Of a stretch of 64,000 bases of DNA, positions 17,233-24,837 are shown in pieces (positions within the stretch are counted from its first letter, which is position 1; each line of letters opens with the position of its first letter). This DNA comes from Nocardia sp. BMG51109 (GTDB lineage: Bacteria > Actinomycetota > Actinomycetes > Mycobacteriales > Mycobacteriaceae), in NCBI RefSeq assembly GCF_000526215.1, contig NZ_JAFQ01000004.1, forward strand, positions 5,890,001 through 5,954,000, in the 5' to 3' direction. The notes beneath the pieces are model-generated. The model was not told where the DNA came from. It searched no databases and saw nothing but the letters and a program-made list of their open reading frames with translations. The translations under genes were made by a program, and so were the position numbers.

Positions 17233-18354
17233 TCAGTGATCCCAGTGCGGTGCGGTCGTGAGCACCTCGCAGCCGTCGTCGGTGATCAGCACGGCATCCC
17301 GCCCGAACACCGCGCCGACGCCCTCCTGCCACACGTATCCGGTGACCGACAGGACCATTCCCGGTTCCAGGCGTTCCGCGGCGGCGGTCTCGCGCAGCTG
17401 CGGCGAGACGACCGGCGGGTCGAATCCCATGCCGAGCCCCCGGGCGACCGGCATCGGCGGCAGCGGCTCGCCCGCGGTCTCGTAGGCGGTGAGCAGCTCG
17501 CCGGCCGCCGCGCCCGGACGACAGGCCTCGATAAGCCTGCCCCACAACGCATCCCGACGCCCGTACAGTTTCCGGGCGCGGTCGTCGCCGTCGCCGACCG
17601 GCCAGGTGCGGCCGACCTCGCCGATGTATCCGTCGCCGAGGACGCCGGAGGAGAAGGCGACGAGATCGCCCGGCCGCGCGCGCCGATCGGTTCCGGCCCG
17701 CCGCCAGGGATGCTCGCGGGAGGTCACCCAGACGGAATCCTGCGACGCCGGCGTGCTGACGCCGCCGGCCGTCATGGCCTCCATCAGCACGCCCGTGAGA
17801 TCCTGCTCGCTGCTGTCCGCCGCGAGTCCGGCCACCGCCGCCGCGAGGCCGGTCTCGGCGACCCGGATCGAATGGCGCAGCACCGCGATCTCTTCGGGAG
17901 TCTTGGTGCGCCGGGCGGTGCGCATGGCCAGCTCGCCGTCCACCAGTTCGGCGTTCGGGAAGGCCAGCGGGAGCAGCTTCGCGAAGTTCGGCGACAGGGC
18001 GTCGGTGCCGACCCGCCGCGCGGTGGCCGCGCCCTCGATGTCGCGCAGCACGGCGATGGTGGTCATCGGATTCCACGCCAGGCCGTACAGATGATCGTGC
18101 GGGATGTCGTCGGGGATGCCCTCGTCCCAGGTGCTCAGCAGATGCACCGCGCCCGTCTCGCGCACCACCGTCGCCACCGGCCCGAACGGCCTGGTCCCGG
18201 CGACCCACAGCTGGGGCGCGCCCGCGATGTACCGGGCGTTGCCCTGCCGGCCGAGGACGAGGACATCGAGATCATGGGCTCGCATCTGCGCCAGTGCGCG
18301 ATCGCGCCGCCCATGCCGCAGGGCGCGATCGTCGGCGAGAACCTCAGTGCCCAT
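17233..18354 (-). CDS. M24-fold protein lacking the metal ligands (creatinase-like or pseudoenzyme)
   Basis: A 373-residue protein with the pita-bread architecture: an N-terminal creatinase domain (MRAHDLDVLVLGRQGNARYI) and an M24 C-terminal domain (RTKTPEEIAVLRHSIRVAET, GDGYIGEVGRTWPVG). The five metal ligands Asp, Asp, His, Glu, Glu that its neighbour retains are replaced: the strand reads GDLVAFSSGVLGDGYIGEVG, the GHGIG loop is ARGLGMG, the LEP strand is LSVTGYV and the last Glu is in GRDAVLIT. It is thus not a metallopeptidase. Creatinase itself works in this fold without metal, so a hydrolase is possible, or a partner subunit for the next protein. Its start overlaps the neighbour's stop by 11 bases. 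Confidence 0.82.
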   Translation of the reverse strand: MGTEVLADDRALRHGRRDRALAQMRAHDLDVLVLGRQGNARYIAGAPQLWVAGTRPFGPVATVVRETGAVHLLSTWDEGIPDDIPHDHLYGLAWNPMTTIAVLRDIEGAATARRVGTDALSPNFAKLLPLAFPNAELVDGELAMRTARRTKTPEEIAVLRHSIRVAETGLAAAVAGLAADSSEQDLTGVLMEAMTAGGVSTPASQDSVWVTSREHPWRRAGTDRRARPGDLVAFSSGVLGDGYIGEVGRTWPVGDGDDRARKLYGRRDALWGRLIEACRPGAAAGELLTAYETAGEPLPPMPVARGLGMGFDPPVVSPQLRETAAAERLEPGMVLSVTGYVWQEGVGAVFGRDAVLITDDGCEVLTTAPHWDH

Positions 18355-19576
18355 AGGGCGCGTAGGGGTAGTCGGTCAGGGCTATCGAGCCCTCCTCCGT
18401 GATCACGATGATCTCCTCACTGCGGTAGCCGCCGGTGCCGTCCTCCCAGACCACCGGCTCGAGTACCAGCACCATGTTGGGTTCGAAGACGAAGTTCTCG
18501 TCGAACTCCGCGCCGAGATCCGTTCCGATCATGGGTGTTTCGGCCGCGCTGACGCCGATGCCGTGGCCCAGATAGAAATGCGGCAGCCAGGGCTTGTCCC
18601 CGCCGTTGGCCTTGGTCGCCGCGCGGGCGAGATCGGCCGCGGTGGCGCCGGCGCGGGTGACGTCCAGCACCGCCGTGAGAATCTCGTGCCACCGCTCGAA
18701 CTGTTTCCGCTGGCGCGCAGTGGGTTCCGTGCCGACGGTCCAGGTGCGGCCGAAGTCGGAGCAGTAGCCGCCGTAGGTGATGCTGACGTCGGTCCACAGC
18801 ACGTCGCCGGCCGCCAGTTCCCGTTCGGTGGTCAGCAGCGGCAGCGCGAGGTCGCCGTGCGTGGTCCAGACGCCGTCGGCCTTGGTATCGGGCATCACCT
18901 GCCAGATCGCGTCCAGCATGCTGGCGGTGGCGCCCAGTTCGAAGGCCCGGCGGATGAAACGCGCCGAGAGATCGATCTGCCGGCGGCCGGGTGCGAGTGC
19001 CGCCTGCACGTCGACCATGGCCGTATCGGTGATCCGGGCGGCCGTGCGAATGCAGGCGATCTCGTCGGGGGTCTTGATCAGCTTGGCCGGGCCGACCACC
19101 AGGGCCGCGTCGGAGGGCGGGCCGGCGGGGAACAGCTCGGACCGTGCCCGCGACATCGCGCCGGTGGACTCGTCGACCGCGACGGCGGACCCGGCCGGTA
19201 CCAGATCGGCCAGTATCCGCGCGAAATCCCGTACGCCCTCGTCGAATTCGAGATAGACGGGACCGTGCAGGTGATCGGCGGGCAGGTCGGAATCGTCCGA
19301 GGAGCCCTCCCGGAACGGCATGAACAGATGCGGCCACGGATCGCCCGCGACCACGATGGCGACCGGTCGCTCGACGTGCGCCAGTCCGGCGTCGCCGAGC
19401 GGCCAGTTGGCGCCGGTGGCGTAGACGACATTGCTGTTGTTGAGCAGGACGAGCGCGTCGACGCCCCGGGCGGCCATCGACGACCGCAGCCGGGCGCCGG
19501 TCTCGCGGCGCATCCGCGCGCGGTCGGGCACCTCGGGGATCACGAGGCCCGTGGCGGTGGTATGTGTGCTGGTCAT
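18344..19576 (-). CDS. M24-family metallohydrolase (Xaa-Pro peptidase-like)
   Basis: A 410-residue protein with a creatinase-type N domain (MAARGVDALVLLNNSNVVYA) and an M24 catalytic domain. All five metal-ligand positions look intact: Asp and Asp in WTDVSITYGGYCSDFGRTW, His in FYLGHGIGVSA, Glu in MVLVLEPVVW, and Glu in YRSEEIIVITEEG. It could be an X-Pro aminopeptidase or an M24 enzyme recruited to another reaction, as happened with creatinase and the DMSP lyase DddP; its place in a CoA-ester catabolic operon favours the latter, but this is inference. The start is the ATG at 19576, two bases after the amidohydrolase stop, so the genes are tightly coupled. Confidence 0.86.
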   Translation of the reverse strand: MTSTHTTATGLVIPEVPDRARMRRETGARLRSSMAARGVDALVLLNNSNVVYATGANWPLGDAGLAHVERPVAIVVAGDPWPHLFMPFREGSSDDSDLPADHLHGPVYLEFDEGVRDFARILADLVPAGSAVAVDESTGAMSRARSELFPAGPPSDAALVVGPAKLIKTPDEIACIRTAARITDTAMVDVQAALAPGRRQIDLSARFIRRAFELGATASMLDAIWQVMPDTKADGVWTTHGDLALPLLTTERELAAGDVLWTDVSITYGGYCSDFGRTWTVGTEPTARQRKQFERWHEILTAVLDVTRAGATAADLARAATKANGGDKPWLPHFYLGHGIGVSAAETPMIGTDLGAEFDENFVFEPNMVLVLEPVVWEDGTGGYRSEEIIVITEEGSIALTDYPYAPYGH

Positions 19577-19578
19577 GG

Positions 19579-20748
19579 CTACAGGCCCAGGAAGTCGATC
19601 ACGTTGCCGCTGACGATCTTCGCCGCGTCGTGCGGGCCGACCGCCTCGACCACGCTCGCCAGCGACTTCTCCGAGTAGCCCCACGTGCTCTCGTTGTGCG
19701 GGTAGTCCGAGGACCACATCACCCGGTCGCGGCCGATGCGATCGATCAGCGACAGGCCGAGCGGGTCCACCATGAACGACGCGCGCATGTGGTTGTCCCA
19801 GTAGTACCGCACCTCGTGCTCGATCGGGCGGTTGTACATGTGCTGGTAGGACGCGTTCATGTGCTCGGCGTCCTGGATGGCCGAGGGCACCCAGTTGATC
19901 CCGCCCTCGAACCAGCCGATGCTCAGGCCCGGATGCCGGTCGATGATGCCGCTGAAGACGTACTTGGAGAACAACTCCCGGAACGGCGCGACATTGTGCA
20001 TCATGCCGACGACCACGCTGTTCACCTCGCACGGGGCCGACAGCGGCGACTCGCCGATATGGTGGGAGACCGGCACTCCGGACTCCTCGATCGCGTCCCA
20101 CACCGGGATCATCGCCGTGCTGCCGTAGTCGATGACCTTGCCGTCGTCGTCCTTGCCCGCCGACAGTGGCAGCAGGAATGTCTTGAGCCCCAGCGACTTC
20201 AGCTCGTCCAGGGTGCGCCGGGCGCCGGCCGGGTCCCACCAGTTGATCAGCCCGACGCCGTAGAAGGCGCCGCCGGAGCGCTCCTGCAGATCGGCGATGT
20301 ACTCGTTGTAGACCCGGAACGCCAGCTCCCGGACCTCCTTGTCCGGGTAGAACAGCAACGCCAGCAAGGCATTCGGGAACGCCAGCTCCTTGGCGATGCC
20401 GTCGGCGCGCAGATCCGCCGCCCGCGCGTCGATGTTGGCGCTGCCGGACCCGTCGAGGGGGTCGTACTGCATCAGCACGCTGCTGAAATCGCCGGGCAGG
20501 AACGACTTTCCCTTGCGGCCGATCTGGTAGGCGCCGTCCTCGTACCAGATGCGCGGCGCCCGGTCCTTCATGTCCTCGGGGAACCGCTCGTAGAAGATGT
20601 CGTCGGCCAGCGAGATGTGGTTGTCGGCCGAGAACACCTGGGTGCCGGCCGGCAGGCCCACCGAACCCTGGGCGTGGCCGCGACGATCTTTGGGTGCCCC
20701 GAATCCGCCGGGTGGGTACAACGAAGCACTGCTGGTCGGAACCGACAT
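19579..20748 (-). CDS. amidohydrolase-family (AMDHD/ACMSD-like) metal-dependent hydrolase
   Basis: A 389-residue protein of the amidohydrolase_2 group. The N-terminal metal site is VFSADNHISLADD (D-N-H), with later ligands in VPVSHHIGES and the Asp of VMWSSDYPHNES, and the closing segment KIVSGNVIDFLGL is the common NA-rLF-like end. Enzymes of this group cleave C-C or C-N bonds or decarboxylate. In mycobacteria and nocardiae such genes often stand in steroid- and aromatic-type catabolic clusters. GGAGGGACAAG stands in front of the ATG at 20748. It opens the five-gene minus-strand operon and faces a TetR regulator across a 419-base gap. Confidence 0.88.
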   Translation of the reverse strand: MSVPTSSASLYPPGGFGAPKDRRGHAQGSVGLPAGTQVFSADNHISLADDIFYERFPEDMKDRAPRIWYEDGAYQIGRKGKSFLPGDFSSVLMQYDPLDGSGSANIDARAADLRADGIAKELAFPNALLALLFYPDKEVRELAFRVYNEYIADLQERSGGAFYGVGLINWWDPAGARRTLDELKSLGLKTFLLPLSAGKDDDGKVIDYGSTAMIPVWDAIEESGVPVSHHIGESPLSAPCEVNSVVVGMMHNVAPFRELFSKYVFSGIIDRHPGLSIGWFEGGINWVPSAIQDAEHMNASYQHMYNRPIEHEVRYYWDNHMRASFMVDPLGLSLIDRIGRDRVMWSSDYPHNESTWGYSEKSLASVVEAVGPHDAAKIVSGNVIDFLGL

Positions 20749-20976
20749 CTTGTCCCTCCAATGGAGTTGTACGTTTCGTCGCGAGCGGCGGATCCGGCCG
20801 GCGCCCCGCGAACAACGTGCCGCCGCCCGGGGCCCGGGGCCGCCCGCGCGTGACGGCGCGGGATCGGTCTCCCGGGGGGCTACCGCGGCTTCCGCATGGG
20901 AATGAAGTTATCACAGCGGGAGAGGCACGTATACGGTTCTTGGCCATTACTGGCTGGTTTAAGCCCGTTTAGCTGC

Positions 20977-20991
20977 GAGAATGCCATTACC
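20977..20991. promoter_or_regulatory. variant GAGAAT-type operator upstream of the amidohydrolase operon
   Basis: GAGAAT-GCC-ATTACC has a perfect left half and two mismatches in the right half against GAGAAT-N3-ATTCTC. The complement of the site at 29747-29761 is GAGAATGCCAATACC, which differs from this one at a single base, so the variant recurs and is unlikely to be chance. Confidence 0.4.
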
Positions 20992-21104
20992 GTCAGCATC
21001 GGCTGCCAACGGCCGGAGCCCGTCATTCGGGGTGCGTCGCCGGACCGTCTCGGGGTGGCCCGGCGTCCGGACCTGGCCGGATCCCGTTCATCGTCCTGAG
21101 ACCC

Positions 21105-21147
21105 TTGTCACACCGGAAAAACCAACCTACTGTGTGTTCATTAGGTT
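21105..21147 (+). promoter_or_regulatory. promoter and inverted repeat of the TetR gene
   Basis: TTGTCA (21105-21110) and TACTGT (21128-21133) are 17 bases apart. The inverted repeat AACCTA-N12-TAGGTT (21124-21129 and 21142-21147) covers the -10 box and the start point, the usual position for TetR self-repression. Confidence 0.5.
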
Positions 21148-21167
21148 TATTCGGAAGAGAGCGTCTC

Positions 21168-21773
21168 GTGACTACTCCTCGTCCTTACGCTTCCCTGCTC
21201 GCCAAGGGCGAAGATCGGCGGCAGCGCATCCTGGCCGTTGCTCAGCGAATGCTCACCCAGAACGGTTGGCGTAGTACGACTTTGGCTCAGATCGCGCGCG
21301 AAGCGGGCGTGAGTCCGGCCGGGCTGCTGCATCACTTCCAGTCGAAGGATCAGCTGCTGCACGCGGTGCTGGACGCCCGGGACGCGGCCGACGCCGAGGG
21401 CGCCGATCTGGGCGGCGACCTGATCGTCGAGATCGGCAAGGTTGCCGAACGTATCGAACGCTCACCGGATCTGGTGGGCACCTTCGTGGTCATGCTGGTG
21501 GAGAACCTGATGCCCGATGCTCCCCTGCACGACCGCCTGCTCGACAGATGGAAAATCGCCGTCGGCATCGTCGCCGACATCATCCGTCGCAACCAGGAGA
21601 TCGGACGGTATCGGCCCGACCTCGACCCTGACATCCGGGCTATCGAAATCGTCGCTTTCATCAATGGAATGGAGATCTCATGGCTGCTCGATCACTCGAT
21701 CCCGCTGAGCGAGGTGTTCACCGAGTACACCAGGTCGCTGGCTCGAGATTTATGTCCGGACGCGGAACGATGA
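21168..21773 (+). CDS. TetR-family regulator
   Basis: A 201-residue repressor with a clear TetR N domain: RRQRILAVAQRMLTQNGWRS, TTLAQIAREAGVSPAGLLHH and FQSKDQLLHAVLDARD. The C-terminal ligand domain resembles the TetR_C group with a long helix DRLLDRWKIAVGIVADIIRR. The GTG at 21168 is preferred because GGAAGAGAG stands 7-8 bases in front; a longer frame upstream would run through the promoter. It is divergent from the amidohydrolase operon and is the likely local regulator of it, sensing perhaps an acyl-CoA. It overlaps the next gene by ATGA. Confidence 0.88.
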   Translation: MTTPRPYASLLAKGEDRRQRILAVAQRMLTQNGWRSTTLAQIAREAGVSPAGLLHHFQSKDQLLHAVLDARDAADAEGADLGGDLIVEIGKVAERIERSPDLVGTFVVMLVENLMPDAPLHDRLLDRWKIAVGIVADIIRRNQEIGRYRPDLDPDIRAIEIVAFINGMEISWLLDHSIPLSEVFTEYTRSLARDLCPDAER

Positions 21774-22276
21774 GGTACCGCCTGGACGTCGTCGCCACCA
21801 GCATCGTCGATGTCGTCGAGCACGCCGGGGGCTGGCTGTTCGACCGCGCCGTGGCCGGCTGGGACGTCACCGTGCTGGTGGCCGACCTGTCGGATTCCCG
21901 GCCGCTGCGCATCCTCGGGGCCGAGATGCTGGAGCTCGAGACGGTGCTGTCGTCGGGCGGGCAGGGGCGGCGCCCGCACGCGCTGGCGGTCGCGTGCGAT
22001 GTGTGCGAATGCGATCCGCGCGCCCGCCGCGGCCTGGTGAACGCCCTGGGCGACGGCGGTATCGAGGTCGTGGTCTGGGGCGAGGGCTGGCCGACGCCGC
22101 CGGAGGCCCGGGTCGATCCGGTGCTGCACCGATTGAGCGTCGCCGCACAGGCTTTCAAGGCGCAGGCGCTGACGGCCGCCGCGGTCCCGGCCTCGGCGGT
22201 CGGGACGACGGAGGTGTTCCGCAGCGGACTGTCGGGGTTGTCGTCCATAGGCGCCGATCTCAGCCCGGTCGGCTGA
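21770..22276 (+). CDS. conserved hypothetical protein coupled to the TetR gene
   Basis: A 168-residue protein of unknown function. It begins MRYRLDVVATSIVDVVEHAG and has WDVTVLVADLSDSRPLRILG and a Cys pair in ALAVACDVCECDPRARRGLV. No signal peptide or membrane segment is seen. The alternating hydrophobic pattern suggests an alpha/beta fold, and the central part ends in GGIEVVVWGEGWPTPPE. The ATG overlaps the TetR stop by ATGA, so the two are made together; it may be an accessory ligand-binding or regulatory partner. I do not recognise a family. Confidence 0.7.
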   Translation: MRYRLDVVATSIVDVVEHAGGWLFDRAVAGWDVTVLVADLSDSRPLRILGAEMLELETVLSSGGQGRRPHALAVACDVCECDPRARRGLVNALGDGGIEVVVWGEGWPTPPEARVDPVLHRLSVAAQAFKAQALTAAAVPASAVGTTEVFRSGLSGLSSIGADLSPVG

Positions 22277-22396
22277 GATCGGCGGCCCGGCGTGCTGGAG
22301 CCGCCGGGCCCGACGGGCGTGGATCGTCGGCTCGGGCCGGGCTGGATCCCGGACCCCCTTGATCCCGGAACCCCTTGCTGTGATGCGGGATTGGTG

Positions 22397-22430
22397 GTGC
22401 CGGGCCGGCTGTGTGGAGTCGGCCCGGCAC
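22397..22430. terminator. GC-rich hairpin between convergent genes
   Basis: GTGCCGGGCCG at 22397-22407 and CGGCCCGGCAC at 22420-22430 form a perfect 11-pair stem with a 12-base loop. It lies between the rightward TetR-coupled gene and the leftward small gene and can stop both transcripts. There is no U-tract, as is common in actinobacteria. Confidence 0.65.
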
Positions 22431-22473
22431 CCGCGCGCGGCGCGCTGTCAGCCTCAGCGCGACGCGAGACCCC

Positions 22474-22716
22474 TCAGTCCCAGAGGGCGGCGCAGGGCAG
22501 GGGAGGCAGGTCCGGGCGGACGTCGTCGTCCACGGTGACGACGAAGTCCGTGTTCGCGCCCAGTTCGGCGACGATATCCGCGATCTGCTCGGCGCAGGCC
22601 TGGTAATCCATGGTGAAGACGCCGGTTTCGATGTGGATGTGCCGGATCCGTCGCGGCTCGCCGTTCTCCGGTCCGCGGATGTCGCGGACCGAAGTAACGC
22701 CATTACTGAACGGCAT
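22474..22716 (-). CDS. small hypothetical protein
   Basis: An 80-residue soluble protein with PENGEPRRIRHIHIETGVFT, MDYQACAEQIADIVAELG and TDFVVTVDDDVRPDLPPLP. The composition and codon pattern look coding, and it follows the CoxG-like gene by 23 bases on the same strand, so it may be the last gene of the molybdenum hydroxylase operon. I do not recognise a family and assign no function. The start at MPFSNG follows a weak AGGG; a slightly longer frame starts at 22743. Confidence 0.55.
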   Translation of the reverse strand: MPFSNGVTSVRDIRGPENGEPRRIRHIHIETGVFTMDYQACAEQIADIVAELGANTDFVVTVDDDVRPDLPPLPCAALWD

Positions 22717-22739
22717 GATCCCTACTCCGGAGCCGGCCC

Positions 22740-23432
22740 TCACCGGAGCGGCCGGGCAGACCGCCTGCGTCGGAAGACCGCGAAGAGTAGTCCAATGAGC
22801 ACCAGGGCGGCCACGCCGCCGTAACGCGTCGCGTTGTTCGCCCCGGCCGCCGCGAGCAGGTCGATGGGCTCGGCCGCCTTGCGGGTCGGCTGCGCGCTCG
22901 CGGCAGGTGCGGAGTTGTTCCCACTCCCGGGGAACGCGGAGACGGTGGGGGAAGGCTCCGCCGCGCCGGGTTCCGCGGCTTCCGGTGTGGCCGAGGTGAT
23001 CTCGTCGGCCAGGTTGGTGGCGAACTGGCCGATCAGGGTGCCGGCGACATCGGCCAGCGCGCCCCGCCCGAACTGCGCCGGCTTCCCGGTGATCGACAGG
23101 TCGGTGTCGACGAAGACATCGGTGGCGCCGTCGGTTTCGACGAGCTTGCAGGTGATCGTCGCCTTCGCCGTGCCGTTGCCGCGGGTTTCGCGGCCGCGGC
23201 CCTCGAGCACCGCGATACCGGCCTGCTCGTCCTGCGAGACGACCTTGATGATGCCGCTGTAGCTCAACCCGACCGGGCCGAGCTTGACCTTGATCTTGCC
23301 GTGGAAGTCGTCGCCCTCGACCGAGGTGATCGCGGCGCCCGGCACACAGGGCGCGATGCGTTCCAGGTCGAGCAGCACCGGCCAGGCCTGCGCGGCGGGG
23401 ACCGGGATGGTGAAGGTGTTGTCGAGTTTCAT
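22740..23432 (-). CDS. CoxG-like SRPBCC protein with C-terminal membrane anchor
   Basis: A 230-residue protein. Residues 1-150 are a CoxG/SRPBCC domain: MKLDNTFTIPVPAAQAWPVL, ERIAPCVPGAAI, KVKLGPVGLSYSG and the closing ALADVAGTLIGQFATNLADE. A Pro/Ala/Ser linker follows and then a single membrane helix (YGGVAALVLIGLLFAVF) with a basic end. CoxG recruits the CO dehydrogenase-type molybdenum hydroxylase to the membrane in carboxydotrophs and is found with related hydroxylases. It follows the 2Fe-2S subunit by 18 bases and belongs to the same operon, so it probably anchors this hydroxylase at the membrane. Confidence 0.9.
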   Translation of the reverse strand: MKLDNTFTIPVPAAQAWPVLLDLERIAPCVPGAAITSVEGDDFHGKIKVKLGPVGLSYSGIIKVVSQDEQAGIAVLEGRGRETRGNGTAKATITCKLVETDGATDVFVDTDLSITGKPAQFGRGALADVAGTLIGQFATNLADEITSATPEAAEPGAAEPSPTVSAFPGSGNNSAPAASAQPTRKAAEPIDLLAAAGANNATRYGGVAALVLIGLLFAVFRRRRSARPLR

Positions 23433-23450
23433 GGGAAATCCTTCAGGTGG

Positions 23451-23969
23451 TCACGCCTGCTGCGTGGTCGGCTTCGGGGTGTCGGCGGGCTCCGCGGCAT
23501 CGGCCGAATCGGCCGCGGCGCGGACCGCCCGCACGATGCCCTGGTAGCCGGTGCAGCGGCACAGGTTGCCCGAAACGGCCTCGCGGATCTCGGCGTCGGT
23601 GGGATCGGGATTCTCGCGCAGGAACGCCGTGGCCGAGACGATGAATCCCGGTGTGCAGAAACCGCATTGGAGTCCGTGCTGATCGCGGAACGCCGACTGC
23701 ACGGGGGACAGCTCGCCGTCGGCACCGGCGATTCCCTCGACGGTGGTCAGCTCGGCGCCGTCCGCCTGGACCGCGAAGATCAGGCAGGACCGCACGGCCG
23801 AGCCGTCGAGCAGGACCGTGCAGGCCCCGCACACGCCGTGTTCGCAGCCGAGATGGGTGCCGGTCAGGCCGCACCGCTCGCGCAGATAGTCGGCCAGGGT
23901 CAGCCGCGGGGGCACCCGGTCGTGGCGCAGCGCGCCGTTGATGCGTACCTCGATGTCGACGTCAGTCAT
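23451..23969 (-). CDS. molybdenum hydroxylase small subunit, [2Fe-2S] (CoxS/CutS-like)
   Basis: A 172-residue iron-sulfur subunit with two [2Fe-2S] sites. The plant-type site has [17 protein letters not shown] with the fourth Cys in RSCLIF. The C-terminal site has [10 protein letters not shown] and [13 protein letters not shown], the full CxxC and CxC pattern. It passes electrons from the molybdenum centre to FAD. A low-complexity tail of about 20 residues follows. Its start overlaps the stop of the FAD subunit by eight bases, which fits co-translation in the order large, FAD, Fe-S, CoxG. Confidence 0.95.
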   Translation of the reverse strand: MTDVDIEVRINGALRHDRVPPRLTLADYLRERCGLTGTHLGCEHGVCGACTVLLDGSAVRSCLIFAVQADGAELTTVEGIAGADGELSPVQSAFRDQHGLQCGFCTPGFIVSATAFLRENPDPTDAEIREAVSGNLCRCTGYQGIVRAVRAAADSADAAEPADTPKPTTQQA

Positions 23970-24837
23970 TGCTCGCCTCCTGTACGGCGCGCTGCCACGC
24001 GCGCGTCACCATGGCCGCCCCGACCCGGCGTCGGTAGTCGGAGGATCCGTGCACATCCGCGGGGACCGCGTCCAGTCCGGCCGTCGCGGCGCGGCCGACC
24101 TCCTCGGCCGATACCGCATCGATCGGCCGCCCGGTCGCCTCGGCCTCCGCTTCGTGTGCCCGCACCGGGGTGGGCGCGAGGCCGAACAGTCCGATCGCAC
24201 AGCGGTCGATCCGGGAGTCCGCGTCCAGGCGCACCGCGACCGTGGCCCCCGCGAGCGCGAAATCGCCACTGCGGCGGGCGAATTCCTCGATCGCGAAGCC
24301 GCACCGGCCGTGCCACGCCGGGAAGACGATACCGGTCACCATCTCGTCGTCGGCCAGATCGGTGGTCCACAGGCCGGTGAAGAACGACGACGCCGGAATG
24401 GTGCGCGGCCCGCGCGGCGAGAGGGTTTCGATATCGGCGTCGAGGGTCAGCGCGACGACCGGATACTCGCCGGCGGCGTCGGCGTGCGCGATGGCGCCGC
24501 CGATCGTGCCCCGGTTGCGGATCTGGAAGTGCCCGATCAGCGGCGTCGCCCGGGTCAGCAGCGGCACCGCCCGGCGGATCTCCTCGGACGCGCCGACCGC
24601 GGCATGCGTTGTCCCCGCGCCGATCCGGACCTTGTCGGCATCGGTCCGGACGCCGCGCAGTTCGGTGACGCGGCGCAGGTCGACCAGATGCTCGAAGACC
24701 GCGAGCCGCAAGGCCAGCATGGGAACCAGGCTCTGGCCGCCCGCGATGATCTTGGCCTCGTCGCCGAGCTCACCCAGCAGCCCGACCGCCTCGGCGGCGG
24801 TGCCGGGTGCGTGATATTCGAAGGCCGCGGGCTTCAT
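23962..24837 (-). CDS. molybdenum hydroxylase FAD-binding subunit (CoxM/CutM-like)
   Basis: A 291-residue FAD_binding_5 protein. AKIIAGGQSLVPMLALRLA and IRNRGTIGGAIAHADAAGE are the two FAD pyrophosphate-binding motifs of this subunit family; the C-terminal CO_deh_flav_C part includes FALAGATVAVRLD. The ATG at 24837 overlaps the stop of the large subunit by ATGA; an open frame continues upstream but only inside the large-subunit gene. It carries electrons from the Fe-S subunit to the acceptor. Confidence 0.94.
   Translation of the reverse strand: MKPAAFEYHAPGTAAEAVGLLGELGDEAKIIAGGQSLVPMLALRLAVFEHLVDLRRVTELRGVRTDADKVRIGAGTTHAAVGASEEIRRAVPLLTRATPLIGHFQIRNRGTIGGAIAHADAAGEYPVVALTLDADIETLSPRGPRTIPASSFFTGLWTTDLADDEMVTGIVFPAWHGRCGFAIEEFARRSGDFALAGATVAVRLDADSRIDRCAIGLFGLAPTPVRAHEAEAEATGRPIDAVSAEEVGRAATAGLDAVPADVHGSSDYRRRVGAAMVTRAWQRAVQEASND

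Larger units (their letters stand above)
20749..21167. other. 419-base divergent control region between amidohydrolase operon and TetR gene
   Basis: No gene is visible. The region contains a variant GAGAAT operator at 20977-20991 and, next to the TetR gene, a sigma-A-like promoter with an inverted repeat, both listed separately. The A/T-rich stretch around 20900-20990 is the likely promoter zone for the leftward operon, but I cannot place its -10 with confidence. Confidence 0.45.

Noticed and set aside
13645..19576. DMSP catabolism (double CaiB domain like DddD and M24 protein like DddP)
   Set aside because: Only the architectures resemble these enzymes. The genes sit in a long-chain or cyclic CoA-ester context and I cannot see DMSP-specific residues, so the idea is not supported.
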